DNA of 64,000 bases from Ramlibacter monticola (GTDB lineage: Bacteria > Pseudomonadota > Gammaproteobacteria > Burkholderiales > Burkholderiaceae_C). A program made the translations under genes and the position numbers. Positions within the stretch are counted from its first letter, which is position 1. Each line of letters begins with the position of its first letter. Of this stretch, positions 44,804 through 53,952 are shown piece after piece. The notes below the pieces were generated by a model. It did not search any database. It was not told the origin of the DNA and worked only from the letters and a program-made list of their open reading frames with translations. Location: positions 62,001-126,000 of the forward strand of contig NZ_JAEQNE010000010.1 in assembly GCF_016722785.1 (NCBI RefSeq). Direction: 5' to 3'.

Positions 44804-46294
44804 CTACGCCGCCACCGCCACGCGCTGCCCCAGGGCCTGCGCGTGCATCTCCTTCAGCGCCGCGCGCTGCAGCTTGCCGGTGGCCGTGAGGGGCAGGGCA
44901 TCCACCCAGTGCACCCAGCGAGGCCGGCGATGCCGCGGCAGCGTTTCCACCGCTGCGGCGAGTCGCCGGGCGGCTTCCTCGCGCCTGCCGGGCGCGGCGA
45001 CCGCGAGCACGGCCAGGGCGGTCAGCCCCTCCTCGGTGGTGACGCCGACGGCTGCGAGCTGCTGCAGCGCGTCGCCCCCGGCGGGCGCGAGCCGCTGCTC
45101 GACCCACGAGGTGCTCACCCACTGCCCGGCGATCTTCAGCAGGTCGTCGTTGCGTCCCGTGAACTCCAGCCGTTCGTGCGGGTGGCGCAGGAACAGGTCG
45201 CCGGGCGAGAACCAGCCGCCGGCGCGGAAGCTGTCGGCCTGGGACTCCGGCCGGCGCCAGTAGCCGCGCGCGATCGCGCTGTGCCGCATCCAGATGCGCT
45301 GCGGCACGAGCGGGTCCGCCCCGGCGGCGTAGCCGATCTCGGTGAGCGGCGTGGGCTTGAGGCAGCCGCTCTCGTCGTCGCAGTACAGCATCAGCGCGAG
45401 CGTCTCGCTGCTGCCGTAGCCGATGACGGGCGCGAGGCCGGTGGCGTCGCGCCAGCCCCTGCGCGTGGCGGGCGGCAGCGCCTCCCCGGAAGAGACGTAG
45501 TGCCGCACGCCCAGCGGCGCGAGCCTGCGCGCCACGGAGGATTGCAGCATCTTGTGGTACAGGGTCGGCACGCTGAACACCAGCGTGGGCTGGTAGTGCT
45601 CCACCATCGCCTCCACGCCTGCGGGCGTGGGCGCATCCCGGTCCAGGATCACCGTGGCGCCCACGCGCAGGCCGGCGAACAGGGCGTTGCCCAGGGCATA
45701 GGAGAAGAACAGCCTCGAGGTGGCATAGAAGCGGTCGGAGGAATCCGCGCCCAGCACCCCGCAGGCGAAGGAGTGGGCGTCGGTCACGGTGCGGTGGACG
45801 TGGACCACGCATTTCGGGATGCCCGTGCTGCCCGACGTGCCGACCCACAGCGCCGGGTCCTCGGAGTCGCGCTTCACCGGCGGGACCAGCGGTGCGGCCG
45901 CCACTTCCATCGCCCACCCCCGGTCGTTGCGCACCGCGGGCACGTGCACGCCCGCCATCTCCTCCACCGCGCGCGCGACCTCGTCCTCGCACCAGATGAA
46001 GCGCGCCTCGCTCTCGGCGAGCATCGCCTGCAGTTCGCTGGCCGGCAGCTCCGGGTTCACGCCGACCGCCACGCCGCCGGCCCAGATCACGCCGAGGTAG
46101 GTCACGACCCAGTCCACGCTGTCGGGGGCCGCCACGAAGACGCGCTCGCCGGGCCGCACGCCGCGGGCCTGCCAGGCGCCGGCGTTCTGCCGCACCAGCC
46201 GCCGCAGGAGGCGGTACGTGATCTGCTGTTCGCAGCACTGCAGCGCGAGCTGGTCGTCGCAGCCGGCGGCGAGCAAGGTCTCGGCAGCGTTCAT
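44804..46294 (-). CDS. Acyl-CoA synthetase, benzoate-CoA ligase-like (AMP-forming)
   Basis: 496 aa. Activates a carboxylic acid to its CoA thioester. AMP-binding signature WVGTSGSTGIPKCVVH at about residues 150-165, YGSSETLALML, the hinge EFTGRNDDLLKIAGQWVS, and the C-terminal lysine in LPLTATGKLQRAAL. The block FSYALGNALFAGLRVGATVI followed by PTLVFSVPTLYHKML is closest in style to benzoate- and related aryl/short-acyl-CoA ligases. The ATG overlaps the livF stop by 4 bp, so ligase and transporter are one operon: import then activation. The substrate could be an aromatic acid or a hydroxy acid such as 3-hydroxybutyrate. Confidence 0.85.
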   Translation of the reverse strand: MNAAETLLAAGCDDQLALQCCEQQITYRLLRRLVRQNAGAWQARGVRPGERVFVAAPDSVDWVVTYLGVIWAGGVAVGVNPELPASELQAMLAESEARFIWCEDEVARAVEEMAGVHVPAVRNDRGWAMEVAAAPLVPPVKRDSEDPALWVGTSGSTGIPKCVVHVHRTVTDAHSFACGVLGADSSDRFYATSRLFFSYALGNALFAGLRVGATVILDRDAPTPAGVEAMVEHYQPTLVFSVPTLYHKMLQSSVARRLAPLGVRHYVSSGEALPPATRRGWRDATGLAPVIGYGSSETLALMLYCDDESGCLKPTPLTEIGYAAGADPLVPQRIWMRHSAIARGYWRRPESQADSFRAGGWFSPGDLFLRHPHERLEFTGRNDDLLKIAGQWVSTSWVEQRLAPAGGDALQQLAAVGVTTEEGLTALAVLAVAAPGRREEAARRLAAAVETLPRHRRPRWVHWVDALPLTATGKLQRAALKEMHAQALGQRVAVAA

Positions 46295-47037
46295 GTTTCC
46301 TCCTTTTCGAGCCGGCCGGTCGTCGCGTCGGCCTGCAGGCGCACGCCGACCCAGCGGTCGAGCGCGGCCAGGTCCTGCAACTGCGCCTGGCTGCGGGCCG
46401 AGTGCACGACGCGCCCGCGTTCCAGCACCGCGCAGCGCTGCGTGAGGGCGAGCGCCTGCGCCACCTGCTGCTCCACGAGCACCAGCGACTGGCCTTCCTG
46501 CCGCACCATGCGGTCCAGGGCGGCGCACAGTTCCTCCACGATGACCGGGGCCAGGCCTTCCAGCGGCTCGTCCAGCAGCAGCAGGCGCGGGTTGAGCATC
46601 AGGGCGCGGGCGATCGCGAGCATCTGCTGCTCGCCGCCGGAGAGTTCGTTGCCCCAGTTGCCGCGCCGCTCGTGCAGGCGCGGGAACAGGGCGTAGACGC
46701 GCCGCAGGTCCCACTTGCCGGCGACCGCGGCGACGGTGAGGTTCTCCTCCACCGTGAGCGACGCGAAGATCTCGCGCTCCTGCGGCACCCAGCCGAGGCC
46801 GGCGGCGGCCCGGCGATGGCGCGGCACGCGCGTGAGGTCCTCGCCGCACCAGCGCAAGGTGCCGCCGCGCACGCGCGTGTGGCCCATGAGCGTGGCCAGC
46901 AGCGTGCTCTTGCCGACGCCGTTGCGACCGAGCAGGGCCAGGCTCTCGCCTTCCGCCAGCTGCAGGCTGCAGTGATCGAGCACGATGGCATCGCCGTAGC
47001 CGGCGACCACCCGCTCCAGTTCCAGCATTTCAGGCAT
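46291..47037 (-). CDS. livF: HAAT-family ABC transporter ATPase, LivF-like
   Basis: 248 aa. Walker A GRNGVGKSTLL, signature LSGGEQQMLAIARAL, Walker B LLLLDEPLEGLAP, and the LivF-type C-loop VLVEQQ. Overlaps livG by 8 bp. Part of livK-livH-livM-livG-livF-ligase. Confidence 0.93.
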   Translation of the reverse strand: MPEMLELERVVAGYGDAIVLDHCSLQLAEGESLALLGRNGVGKSTLLATLMGHTRVRGGTLRWCGEDLTRVPRHRRAAAGLGWVPQEREIFASLTVEENLTVAAVAGKWDLRRVYALFPRLHERRGNWGNELSGGEQQMLAIARALMLNPRLLLLDEPLEGLAPVIVEELCAALDRMVRQEGQSLVLVEQQVAQALALTQRCAVLERGRVVHSARSQAQLQDLAALDRWVGVRLQADATTGRLEKEET

Positions 47038-47794
47038 GGCGGGCCTTCCCGAGGTAGACCTCGCGCACGCGCTCGTCGGCGGCGATTTCCGCCGGCGTTC
47101 CCGTCACGAGTTCGGCGCCGCCGGCGAGCACCGTGATGCGGTCGGCGAAGCGGAACACCAGCGACATGTCGTGCTCGATCAGCAGGATGGCGATGTCGTC
47201 CGGCAGTTCCGCGAGCACCGAGAACAGCTCGTCGCTCTCGCCCTCGGGCACGCCCGCGGCCGGCTCGTCCAGCAGCAGCACCCGCGGGTTCACGGCCAGC
47301 GCCAGCGCCATCTCCAGCAGGCGCTGCTTGCCGTAGGCCAGCTCGCGCGTCTCGCGCAGGCAGTCGGGCGCGAGGTTGAGCCTCTGCAGCAGCAAGTAGG
47401 CTTCGTCGATCTGCTCGCGCCGGCGCGTGAGCCCGAACAGGCGGCGCTGCAGCACGCCCAGGCGGTCGCGCTCGCGCTCGCAGATCGCGTTGGTCACGGC
47501 CTCCAGCGGCGTGAGCTGCGGGAACAGGGTGTTGATCTGGAAGGTGCGGGCGAGGCCGCGCCGCACGCGCTGGTCCTGCCGCAGGCCGGTGATCTCCTCG
47601 CCGGCCAGCCAGATCGAACCGCTGGAGGGCCGCAGCACGCCGGTGAGCTGGTTCACCAGCGTGGTCTTGCCGGCGCCGTTGGGCCCGATCAGCGCATGGC
47701 GCGCGCCCGGTTGCAGCGCGAGGTTGATGTCCTGCGTGACCTTCAGGCCGCCGAAATTCATGCACAGGTCGACCGTGCGCAGCACCGGGTTCAT
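47030..47794 (-). CDS. livG: HAAT-family ABC transporter ATPase, LivG-like
   Basis: 254 aa. Walker A GPNGAGKTTLV, LARTFQINTLFPQLTPLEAV (typical LivG), and Walker B LLLDEPAAGVPEGES. The usual LSGG signature is degenerate here (RELAYGKQRLLEMALAL), as in many LivG proteins where AYG(D/K)QR is found. The ATG at 47794 overlaps the livM stop (ATGA) and follows GGAG. Confidence 0.92.
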   Translation of the reverse strand: MNPVLRTVDLCMNFGGLKVTQDINLALQPGARHALIGPNGAGKTTLVNQLTGVLRPSSGSIWLAGEEITGLRQDQRVRRGLARTFQINTLFPQLTPLEAVTNAICERERDRLGVLQRRLFGLTRRREQIDEAYLLLQRLNLAPDCLRETRELAYGKQRLLEMALALAVNPRVLLLDEPAAGVPEGESDELFSVLAELPDDIAILLIEHDMSLVFRFADRITVLAGGAELVTGTPAEIAADERVREVYLGKARHA

Positions 47795-48804
47795 CGCCGC
47801 CGCTCCACCCACGCCGCCAGGCGCCTGAGGCCGCCGACCACGCCGCCATCGAGGTACAGCGTCACGACGATCAGCAGCAGGCCCAGCCAGAACAGCCAGT
47901 ACTCGGGACTGAGGTTGGCGAGCCGGTCCTGCGCCAGCAGGAACACCGCCGCGCCGATGAAGCCGCCGTAGAGCGAGGCCGTGCCGCCCACGATCAGCAT
48001 GATCAGCAGGTCCGCCGAGCGCTGGAAGCCGAGGACGTCGATGCCGACGAACTGCGTCGTCTGGGTGAGAAGGGCGCCGGCCACGCCCGCGAGAAGCGCC
48101 GAGAAGGTGTAGATGTTGGTGAGGCGCGCGCGGATCGGCACGCCGATCGCCTGGGCCCGCCGGTTGTTCTCGCGGATGCAGCGCAGCGACAGGCCATAGG
48201 GCGAGACCATCAGCGCGCGCACCAGCAGGAACAGGCCGAAGGTGACGCCCAGCACGTACAGGTAGGCCGTGCGTCCCAGCAGGTCGAAGCGGAACAGCCC
48301 CAGCACGGGGCCGACCTCCACGCCCTGCAGGCCGTCGACGCCGCCGGTGAGGCCGTTGGCCCGGTTCGCGACTTCGTACAGCAGCATCGCGATGCCCAGC
48401 GTGATCATGAGGCGGCCGAGGTCGTTGGCGCGCAGCACCACGAAGCTGGTGAGCCAGCCGGCGGCGGCGGCCACGGCGGCGGCGGCGAGCAGGCCCAGGA
48501 AGGGGTCGTGCACGCCCACGCGCGTGACCAGGCCGGCGGTGTAGGCGCCCAGGCCGAAGAAGGCCGCGTGGCCCAGCGTGACGATGCCGGCGTATCCGAG
48601 GATCAGGTCCAGGGAGAGCGCGAACAGGCCGGCGATCAGGATCTGCGAGCCGAGCAGCAGGTTCTTCGGGAACACGAAGAACGCGGCCACCAGCGCCAGC
48701 CAGAACAGGATCTCGCCCTTGCCCCAGCGCTCGCGCCGGCGCAGCGCGTGCAGGTAGGGCGGGGCGCCGAGCAGGTGGCGGGGGATCACGGGCGGCGCCT
48801 TCAC
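47791..48804 (-). CDS. livM: HAAT-family ABC transporter permease, LivM-like
   Basis: 337 aa, 8-10 membrane helices. Motifs LDLILGYAGIVTLGHAAFFGLGAY and IRENNRRAQAIGV (EAA-like loop), LIVGGTASLYGGFIGA near the end. The GTG start at 48804 overlaps the livH stop (GTGA). Confidence 0.92.
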   Translation of the reverse strand: MKAPPVIPRHLLGAPPYLHALRRRERWGKGEILFWLALVAAFFVFPKNLLLGSQILIAGLFALSLDLILGYAGIVTLGHAAFFGLGAYTAGLVTRVGVHDPFLGLLAAAAVAAAAGWLTSFVVLRANDLGRLMITLGIAMLLYEVANRANGLTGGVDGLQGVEVGPVLGLFRFDLLGRTAYLYVLGVTFGLFLLVRALMVSPYGLSLRCIRENNRRAQAIGVPIRARLTNIYTFSALLAGVAGALLTQTTQFVGIDVLGFQRSADLLIMLIVGGTASLYGGFIGAAVFLLAQDRLANLSPEYWLFWLGLLLIVVTLYLDGGVVGGLRRLAAWVERRR

Positions 48805-49661
48805 GCGAGCCTCCGGCGCCCGAGCAGCCCGTGCGGGAAGGCCAGCAGCAGGGCGATCATCGCCGCGTAGATGATGAAGGCGCCCACCTCCGGCAGGTAG
48901 TACTTGCCGGCGGTGTCGGCCATGCCCAGCACCAGCGCGGCGAGCAGCGTGCCGGGAATGGACCCGGCGCCGCCCACCACCACCACGAGCAGGAAGTACA
49001 CGAGCGTCTTGAGCGGGAAGTGCGGATCGAGCCCGAGGATGTTCACCCCCAGCGCGCCGCCGAGGCCGGCGAGGCCGCTGCCGATCGCCAGCGTCAGCTG
49101 GAACACGCGGCCGACGTGGATGCCCATGGCTTCGGCCGTGGACTGGCGGTCCACCGAGGCCCGGATGCGCGCGCCGAAGCGCGTGCGCTCCAGCCCGAAC
49201 ACCAGGGCCAGCGTGATGGCGATGCCGACGGCGACCAGGAACAGCTTGTAGCGCGAGAGCTCCAGGCCGAGGACCTCCACCTGCCCCGCCAGGGCGCCGG
49301 GCAGCTTCACCGGCTGCTGCGCGGGCCCGAAGGCATAGGTGGCGGCCGCCACGGCGACGAGGATCAGGCCCACCGTGAGCAGCACCTGCTTCAGGTGCGT
49401 GCTGCGGTACAGCTGGCGGTACAGCCCGCGTTCGAGCACCAGGCTGAAGGCCGCGGTGGCCAGGAAGATCAGGGGCAGGGCGAGGAAGAAATCGATTCCC
49501 GCCTTGCCCATGAGCGTGACCAGCAGGTAGCCGCCGATCATCGCGAACACGCCGTGGGCCAGGTTGATGAAGCCCATCATGCCGAGGGTGACCGACAGCC
49601 CCACGGAGATGAGGAACAGCAGCATGCCGTAGGCGATGCCGTCGAAGAGGATGGTGCCCAT
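48801..49661 (-). CDS. livH: HAAT-family ABC transporter permease, LivH-like
   Basis: 286 aa. GMLLFLISVGLSVTLGMMGF, INLAHGVFAMIGGYL and VVVVGGAGSIPGTLLAALVL are typical LivH blocks. It follows livK by 24 bp. Confidence 0.93.
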   Translation of the reverse strand: MGTILFDGIAYGMLLFLISVGLSVTLGMMGFINLAHGVFAMIGGYLLVTLMGKAGIDFFLALPLIFLATAAFSLVLERGLYRQLYRSTHLKQVLLTVGLILVAVAAATYAFGPAQQPVKLPGALAGQVEVLGLELSRYKLFLVAVGIAITLALVFGLERTRFGARIRASVDRQSTAEAMGIHVGRVFQLTLAIGSGLAGLGGALGVNILGLDPHFPLKTLVYFLLVVVVGGAGSIPGTLLAALVLGMADTAGKYYLPEVGAFIIYAAMIALLLAFPHGLLGRRRLA

Positions 49662-49685
49662 GGCGGCTGCCCCTCGCGGGCCGGT

Positions 49686-50852
49686 TTACTTGCCCGGATC
49701 CTTGACGCCCGGGAACTGGTCGAACTCGACGTTGTAGAGCTTGCCGCCGACCTTCTTCACCTCGCGCACGTAGACGGTCTGCACGACGTCGCGCGTCTCG
49801 GCGTCGATCTCCAGCGGGCCGCGCGGGCTCTTGATCTTCAGGCCCTTGAAGGCCTGCATGGCCTTGTCGCCGTCGATGGTGCCGTTGAGCCTGCGCGCGA
49901 CCTCGTAGATGGCGGCCATGCCGTCCCAGGCGCCCACGGCCATGAAGTTGGGCCGCTGCGGGCTGAGCTGGGCGTAGGCGGCGAGGAAGGTCTTGTTCTC
50001 CGGCGAGTCGTGCGCAATGGAGTAGTGGTGCGTGGAGATCACGCCCAGCGCGTGCTCGCCCAGCGCCTCGAGGATGCCGTCCTCGGTGAGGTCGCCGGTG
50101 GTCAGCAGCTTGATGCCGGCCTTGTCGAGGCCGCGCTCGCTGAAGGCCTTCATGAAGCCCAGCGCCAGTTCGCCCGCGGGCATGAAGACGAACACCGCCT
50201 GCGGCTTCGCGTCCTTGATCCGCTGCACGAAGGGCCCGAACTCGGGGTTCTTGAGCGGCACGCGCAGGTCGCCGACGATCTCGCCGCCGGCCTTGCCGAA
50301 GGCGGTGCGGAACGCCTTCTCGGCATCGTGCCCGGGGCCGTAGTCGGCCACGATCGTGTAGACCTTGCGCACACCGGACTTGAAGGCCCACTGGGCCATC
50401 GGCTCGGTCACCTGCGGCAGGGTCATCGAGGTGCGCACCAGGTAGGGCGACTTGGTCGTGATCACCGAGCTGGCCGCGTTCATGATCACGGTGGGCTTCT
50501 TCGCCTCGCTCGCGATCGAGGCGACCGCGAGCGCGTTGGGCGTGAGGCCGAAGCCGACGATGAAGTCCACTTCGTCCTTCACCACCAGTTCCTGCGCCAG
50601 GCGCTTGGCGACGTCCGGCGCGGGGCCGGTCACGTCCTTCACGATCAGCTCGACCTTCTTGCCGGCGACCGTGTCGCCGTGCGCCTTCATGTAGGCCTTG
50701 GCACCGGTGGTGATCTGCTGGCCGAAGTCGGCGAAGGTGCCGGACATCTCGGCGATCACGCCGATCTTGATGGTGTTGCCCGCGGCGAGGGCCGCGCCGC
50801 ACGCCAGTGCTGCCGCCAGGGCCGCGGCCCCGCGAAGGATCGATCGCTTCAC
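49686..50852 (-). CDS. HAAT-family ABC transporter substrate-binding protein
   Basis: 388 aa; periplasmic binding protein with signal peptide RGAAALAAALACGAALA. IKIGVIAEMSGTFADFGQQI and VDFIVGFGLTPNALAVASIA place it with Leu/Ile/Val- and aromatic-acid-binding proteins (peripla_BP_6). The start is GTG with AGGAGA upstream. First gene of the operon that ends in the acyl-CoA ligase, divergent from the sigma-54 activator. The partner ligase argues for an organic acid rather than an amino acid. Confidence 0.9.
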   Translation of the reverse strand: MKRSILRGAAALAAALACGAALAAGNTIKIGVIAEMSGTFADFGQQITTGAKAYMKAHGDTVAGKKVELIVKDVTGPAPDVAKRLAQELVVKDEVDFIVGFGLTPNALAVASIASEAKKPTVIMNAASSVITTKSPYLVRTSMTLPQVTEPMAQWAFKSGVRKVYTIVADYGPGHDAEKAFRTAFGKAGGEIVGDLRVPLKNPEFGPFVQRIKDAKPQAVFVFMPAGELALGFMKAFSERGLDKAGIKLLTTGDLTEDGILEALGEHALGVISTHHYSIAHDSPENKTFLAAYAQLSPQRPNFMAVGAWDGMAAIYEVARRLNGTIDGDKAMQAFKGLKIKSPRGPLEIDAETRDVVQTVYVREVKKVGGKLYNVEFDQFPGVKDPGK

Positions 50853-50903
50853 TGTCTGTCTCCTGTGGATGGACGGCCGTGAAGTCGGCGGGATGCGCTG
50901 CCG

Positions 50904-51000
50904 ACACCGGTGTTCTCTGTCCGCGCAAGATTGATTGCGGCCCGCCGACGGCGCAAGAGAGGGCTCCCTTGCAAACGCACAAGGCTTGTCCTAACGCAAG
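50904..51000. promoter_or_regulatory. Cluster of palindromes in the divergent control region
   Basis: Within the 177-bp gap between the livK-type gene and the activator gene: ACACCGGTGT (50904-50913), CGCAA-N6-TTGCG (50924-50939), and two tandem CTTG-N8-CAAG sites (50968-50983 and 50985-51000) spaced 17 bp centre to centre. Probably operators, perhaps for a regulator acting on both genes. No clear -24/-12 element was found facing the livK-type gene. Confidence 0.5.
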
Positions 51001-51029
51001 AAAGTCAGGCCCGGCGCTACCATGCCGAC

Positions 51030-52481
<1,452 letters not shown>

Positions 52482-52485
52482 AAAC

Positions 52486-52536
52486 CAGACAGTTGTCTGT
52501 AAGTCAGGCACTCCATTCTGTCTGAAGATGAGACAG
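52486..52536 (+). promoter_or_regulatory. Palindromic upstream activator sites for the polymer-degradation operon
   Basis: CAGACA-GT-TGTCTG (52486-52499) and CTGTCT-N7-AGACAG (52518-52536) share the half-site AGACAG/CTGTCT. They lie about 50-110 bp upstream of the -24/-12 promoter, the normal place for enhancer-binding sites, and just behind the activator gene. Confidence 0.6.
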
Positions 52537-52585
52537 TCCTTGGGGCGCCAGCGGGAAAGTCCTGATCTGACAAGCACTTGCGTGT

Positions 52586-52601
52586 TGGCACAGGCCCTGC
52601 A
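52586..52601 (+). promoter_or_regulatory. Sigma-54 (-24/-12) promoter
   Basis: TGGCAC-AGGCC-CTGCA: consensus -24 TGGCAC, GG and GC exactly 10 bp apart, -12 CTGCA (consensus TTGCA). About 45 bp upstream of the binding-protein ATG. Confidence 0.75.
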
Positions 52602-52645
52602 ATAAACCACCGGTTCGAACAAAGCACGAAGCAGGAGACAAACGC

Positions 52646-53842
52646 ATGCAAAGACGCATCTGGGTCGCGGTTGCCGCGCTCGCCGCCACCAGCCTGGCCA
52701 CGCCGCTGGCCTGGTCGCAGGCGAAGGAAATCCGGATCGCCCACGTCTACAGCCGCACCGGCCCGCTCGAGGCCTACGGCAAGCAGACCCAGACCGGCCT
52801 GATGATGGGCCTCGACTACGCCACCGGCGGCACCATGAGCGTCGGCGGCCGCAAGATCGTCGTGATCGAGAAGGACGACCAGGGCAAGCCGGACCTCGGC
52901 AAGTCGCTGCTGGCCACGGCCTACTCGGACGACAAGGTGGATCTCGCCATCGGCCCGACCTCCTCCGGCGTCGCGCTGGCCATGCTGCCGGTCGCGGAGG
53001 AATACAAGAAGATCCTGCTGGTGGAGCCGGCCGTGGCCGATTCCATCACCGGCGACAAGTGGAACAAGTACGTCTTCCGCACCGGCCGCAACAGCTCGCA
53101 GGACGCGATCTCCAACGCGGTGGCGATGGACAAGCCCGGCACCGTGGTGGCCACGCTGGCGCAGGACTACGCCTTCGGCCGCGACGGCGTGAAGGCCTTC
53201 CGCGACTCGCTGAAGAACGCGAAGATCGTCCACGAGGAGTACCTGCCGCAGACCACCACCGACTTCACCGCCGGCATCCAGCGCATCGTCGACAAGCTGA
53301 AGGACCAGCCCGGGCGCAAGGTGATCGAGGTGATCTGGGCCGGCGGCACGCCGCCCTTCAATGCGCTGGCGGCGCAGAACCTCAAGACTCGCTACGGCAT
53401 CGACGTCTTCACCGGCGGCAACATCCTGCCGGCCATGGCTGCCTACAAGCAGTTCCCGGGCATGGAAGGCGCCACGTACTACTACTTCGGCATCCCGAAG
53501 AACCCGGTGAACGAAGCCCTGGTCGCCGCCCACTACAAGCAGTTCAAGGCGCCGCCGGACTTCTTCACGGCGGGCGGCTTCTCGGCGGCGATGGCGGTGG
53601 TCTCGGCGCTGAAGAAGACCAATGGCGAGACCGGCTCCGACAAGCTGATCGCCGCGATGGAAGGAATGTCCTTCGACACCCCCAAGGGCAAGATGACCTT
53701 CCGCAAGGAAGACCACCAGGCCATGCAGAGCATGTACCACTTCCGCGTCAAGGTCGACCCGGCCTTCGCCTGGGGCGTGCCCGAACTGGTGCGCGAGATC
53801 AAGCCGGACGAGATGCAGGTCCCGATCCGGAACAAGCGCTGA
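52646..53842 (+). CDS. HAAT-family ABC transporter substrate-binding protein (polymer-degradation operon)
   Basis: 398 aa. Signal peptide (WVAVAALAATSLATPLAWSQA), then EIRIAHVYSRTGPLEAYGKQ, VDLAIGPTSSGVALAMLPVA and YKKILLVEPAVADSITG, a peripla_BP_6 fold. CAGGAGA precedes the ATG. First gene after the sigma-54 promoter. Two stable hairpins follow the stop, which may stabilise its message relative to the rest. Ligand unknown; 3-hydroxybutyrate or short oligomers are the contextual guess. Confidence 0.9.
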   Translation: MQRRIWVAVAALAATSLATPLAWSQAKEIRIAHVYSRTGPLEAYGKQTQTGLMMGLDYATGGTMSVGGRKIVVIEKDDQGKPDLGKSLLATAYSDDKVDLAIGPTSSGVALAMLPVAEEYKKILLVEPAVADSITGDKWNKYVFRTGRNSSQDAISNAVAMDKPGTVVATLAQDYAFGRDGVKAFRDSLKNAKIVHEEYLPQTTTDFTAGIQRIVDKLKDQPGRKVIEVIWAGGTPPFNALAAQNLKTRYGIDVFTGGNILPAMAAYKQFPGMEGATYYYFGIPKNPVNEALVAAHYKQFKAPPDFFTAGGFSAAMAVVSALKKTNGETGSDKLIAAMEGMSFDTPKGKMTFRKEDHQAMQSMYHFRVKVDPAFAWGVPELVREIKPDEMQVPIRNKR

Positions 53843-53853
53843 TCCCAGAGGGA

Positions 53854-53912
53854 GGCGGCCGGGAAAAAGCCGCCCCCGACCCTGGTCGAAGGGAGCCCCC
53901 GCCAGAGGGGGC
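53854..53912 (+). repeat. Pair of G/C-rich hairpins after the binding-protein gene
   Basis: GGCGGC-N9-GCCGCC (53854-53874) and GCCCCC-N6-GGGGGC (53895-53912), without U tracts. Such stems often protect the upstream message from 3' exonucleases. Confidence 0.5.
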
Positions 53913-53952
53913 GGTGGTTCGCATCGTCGAAATCCATCCCGGGAGACACGAC

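Noticed and set aside
46291..50852. Firm assignment of the left Liv operon to leucine/isoleucine/valine uptake
   Set aside because: The HAAT family also carries urea, amides and aromatic or other organic acids, and the linked acyl-CoA ligase argues against amino acids.
50853..51029. Sigma-54 promoter facing the left livK-type operon
   Set aside because: Candidate TTGC-containing stretches lack a correctly spaced GG-containing -24 half.
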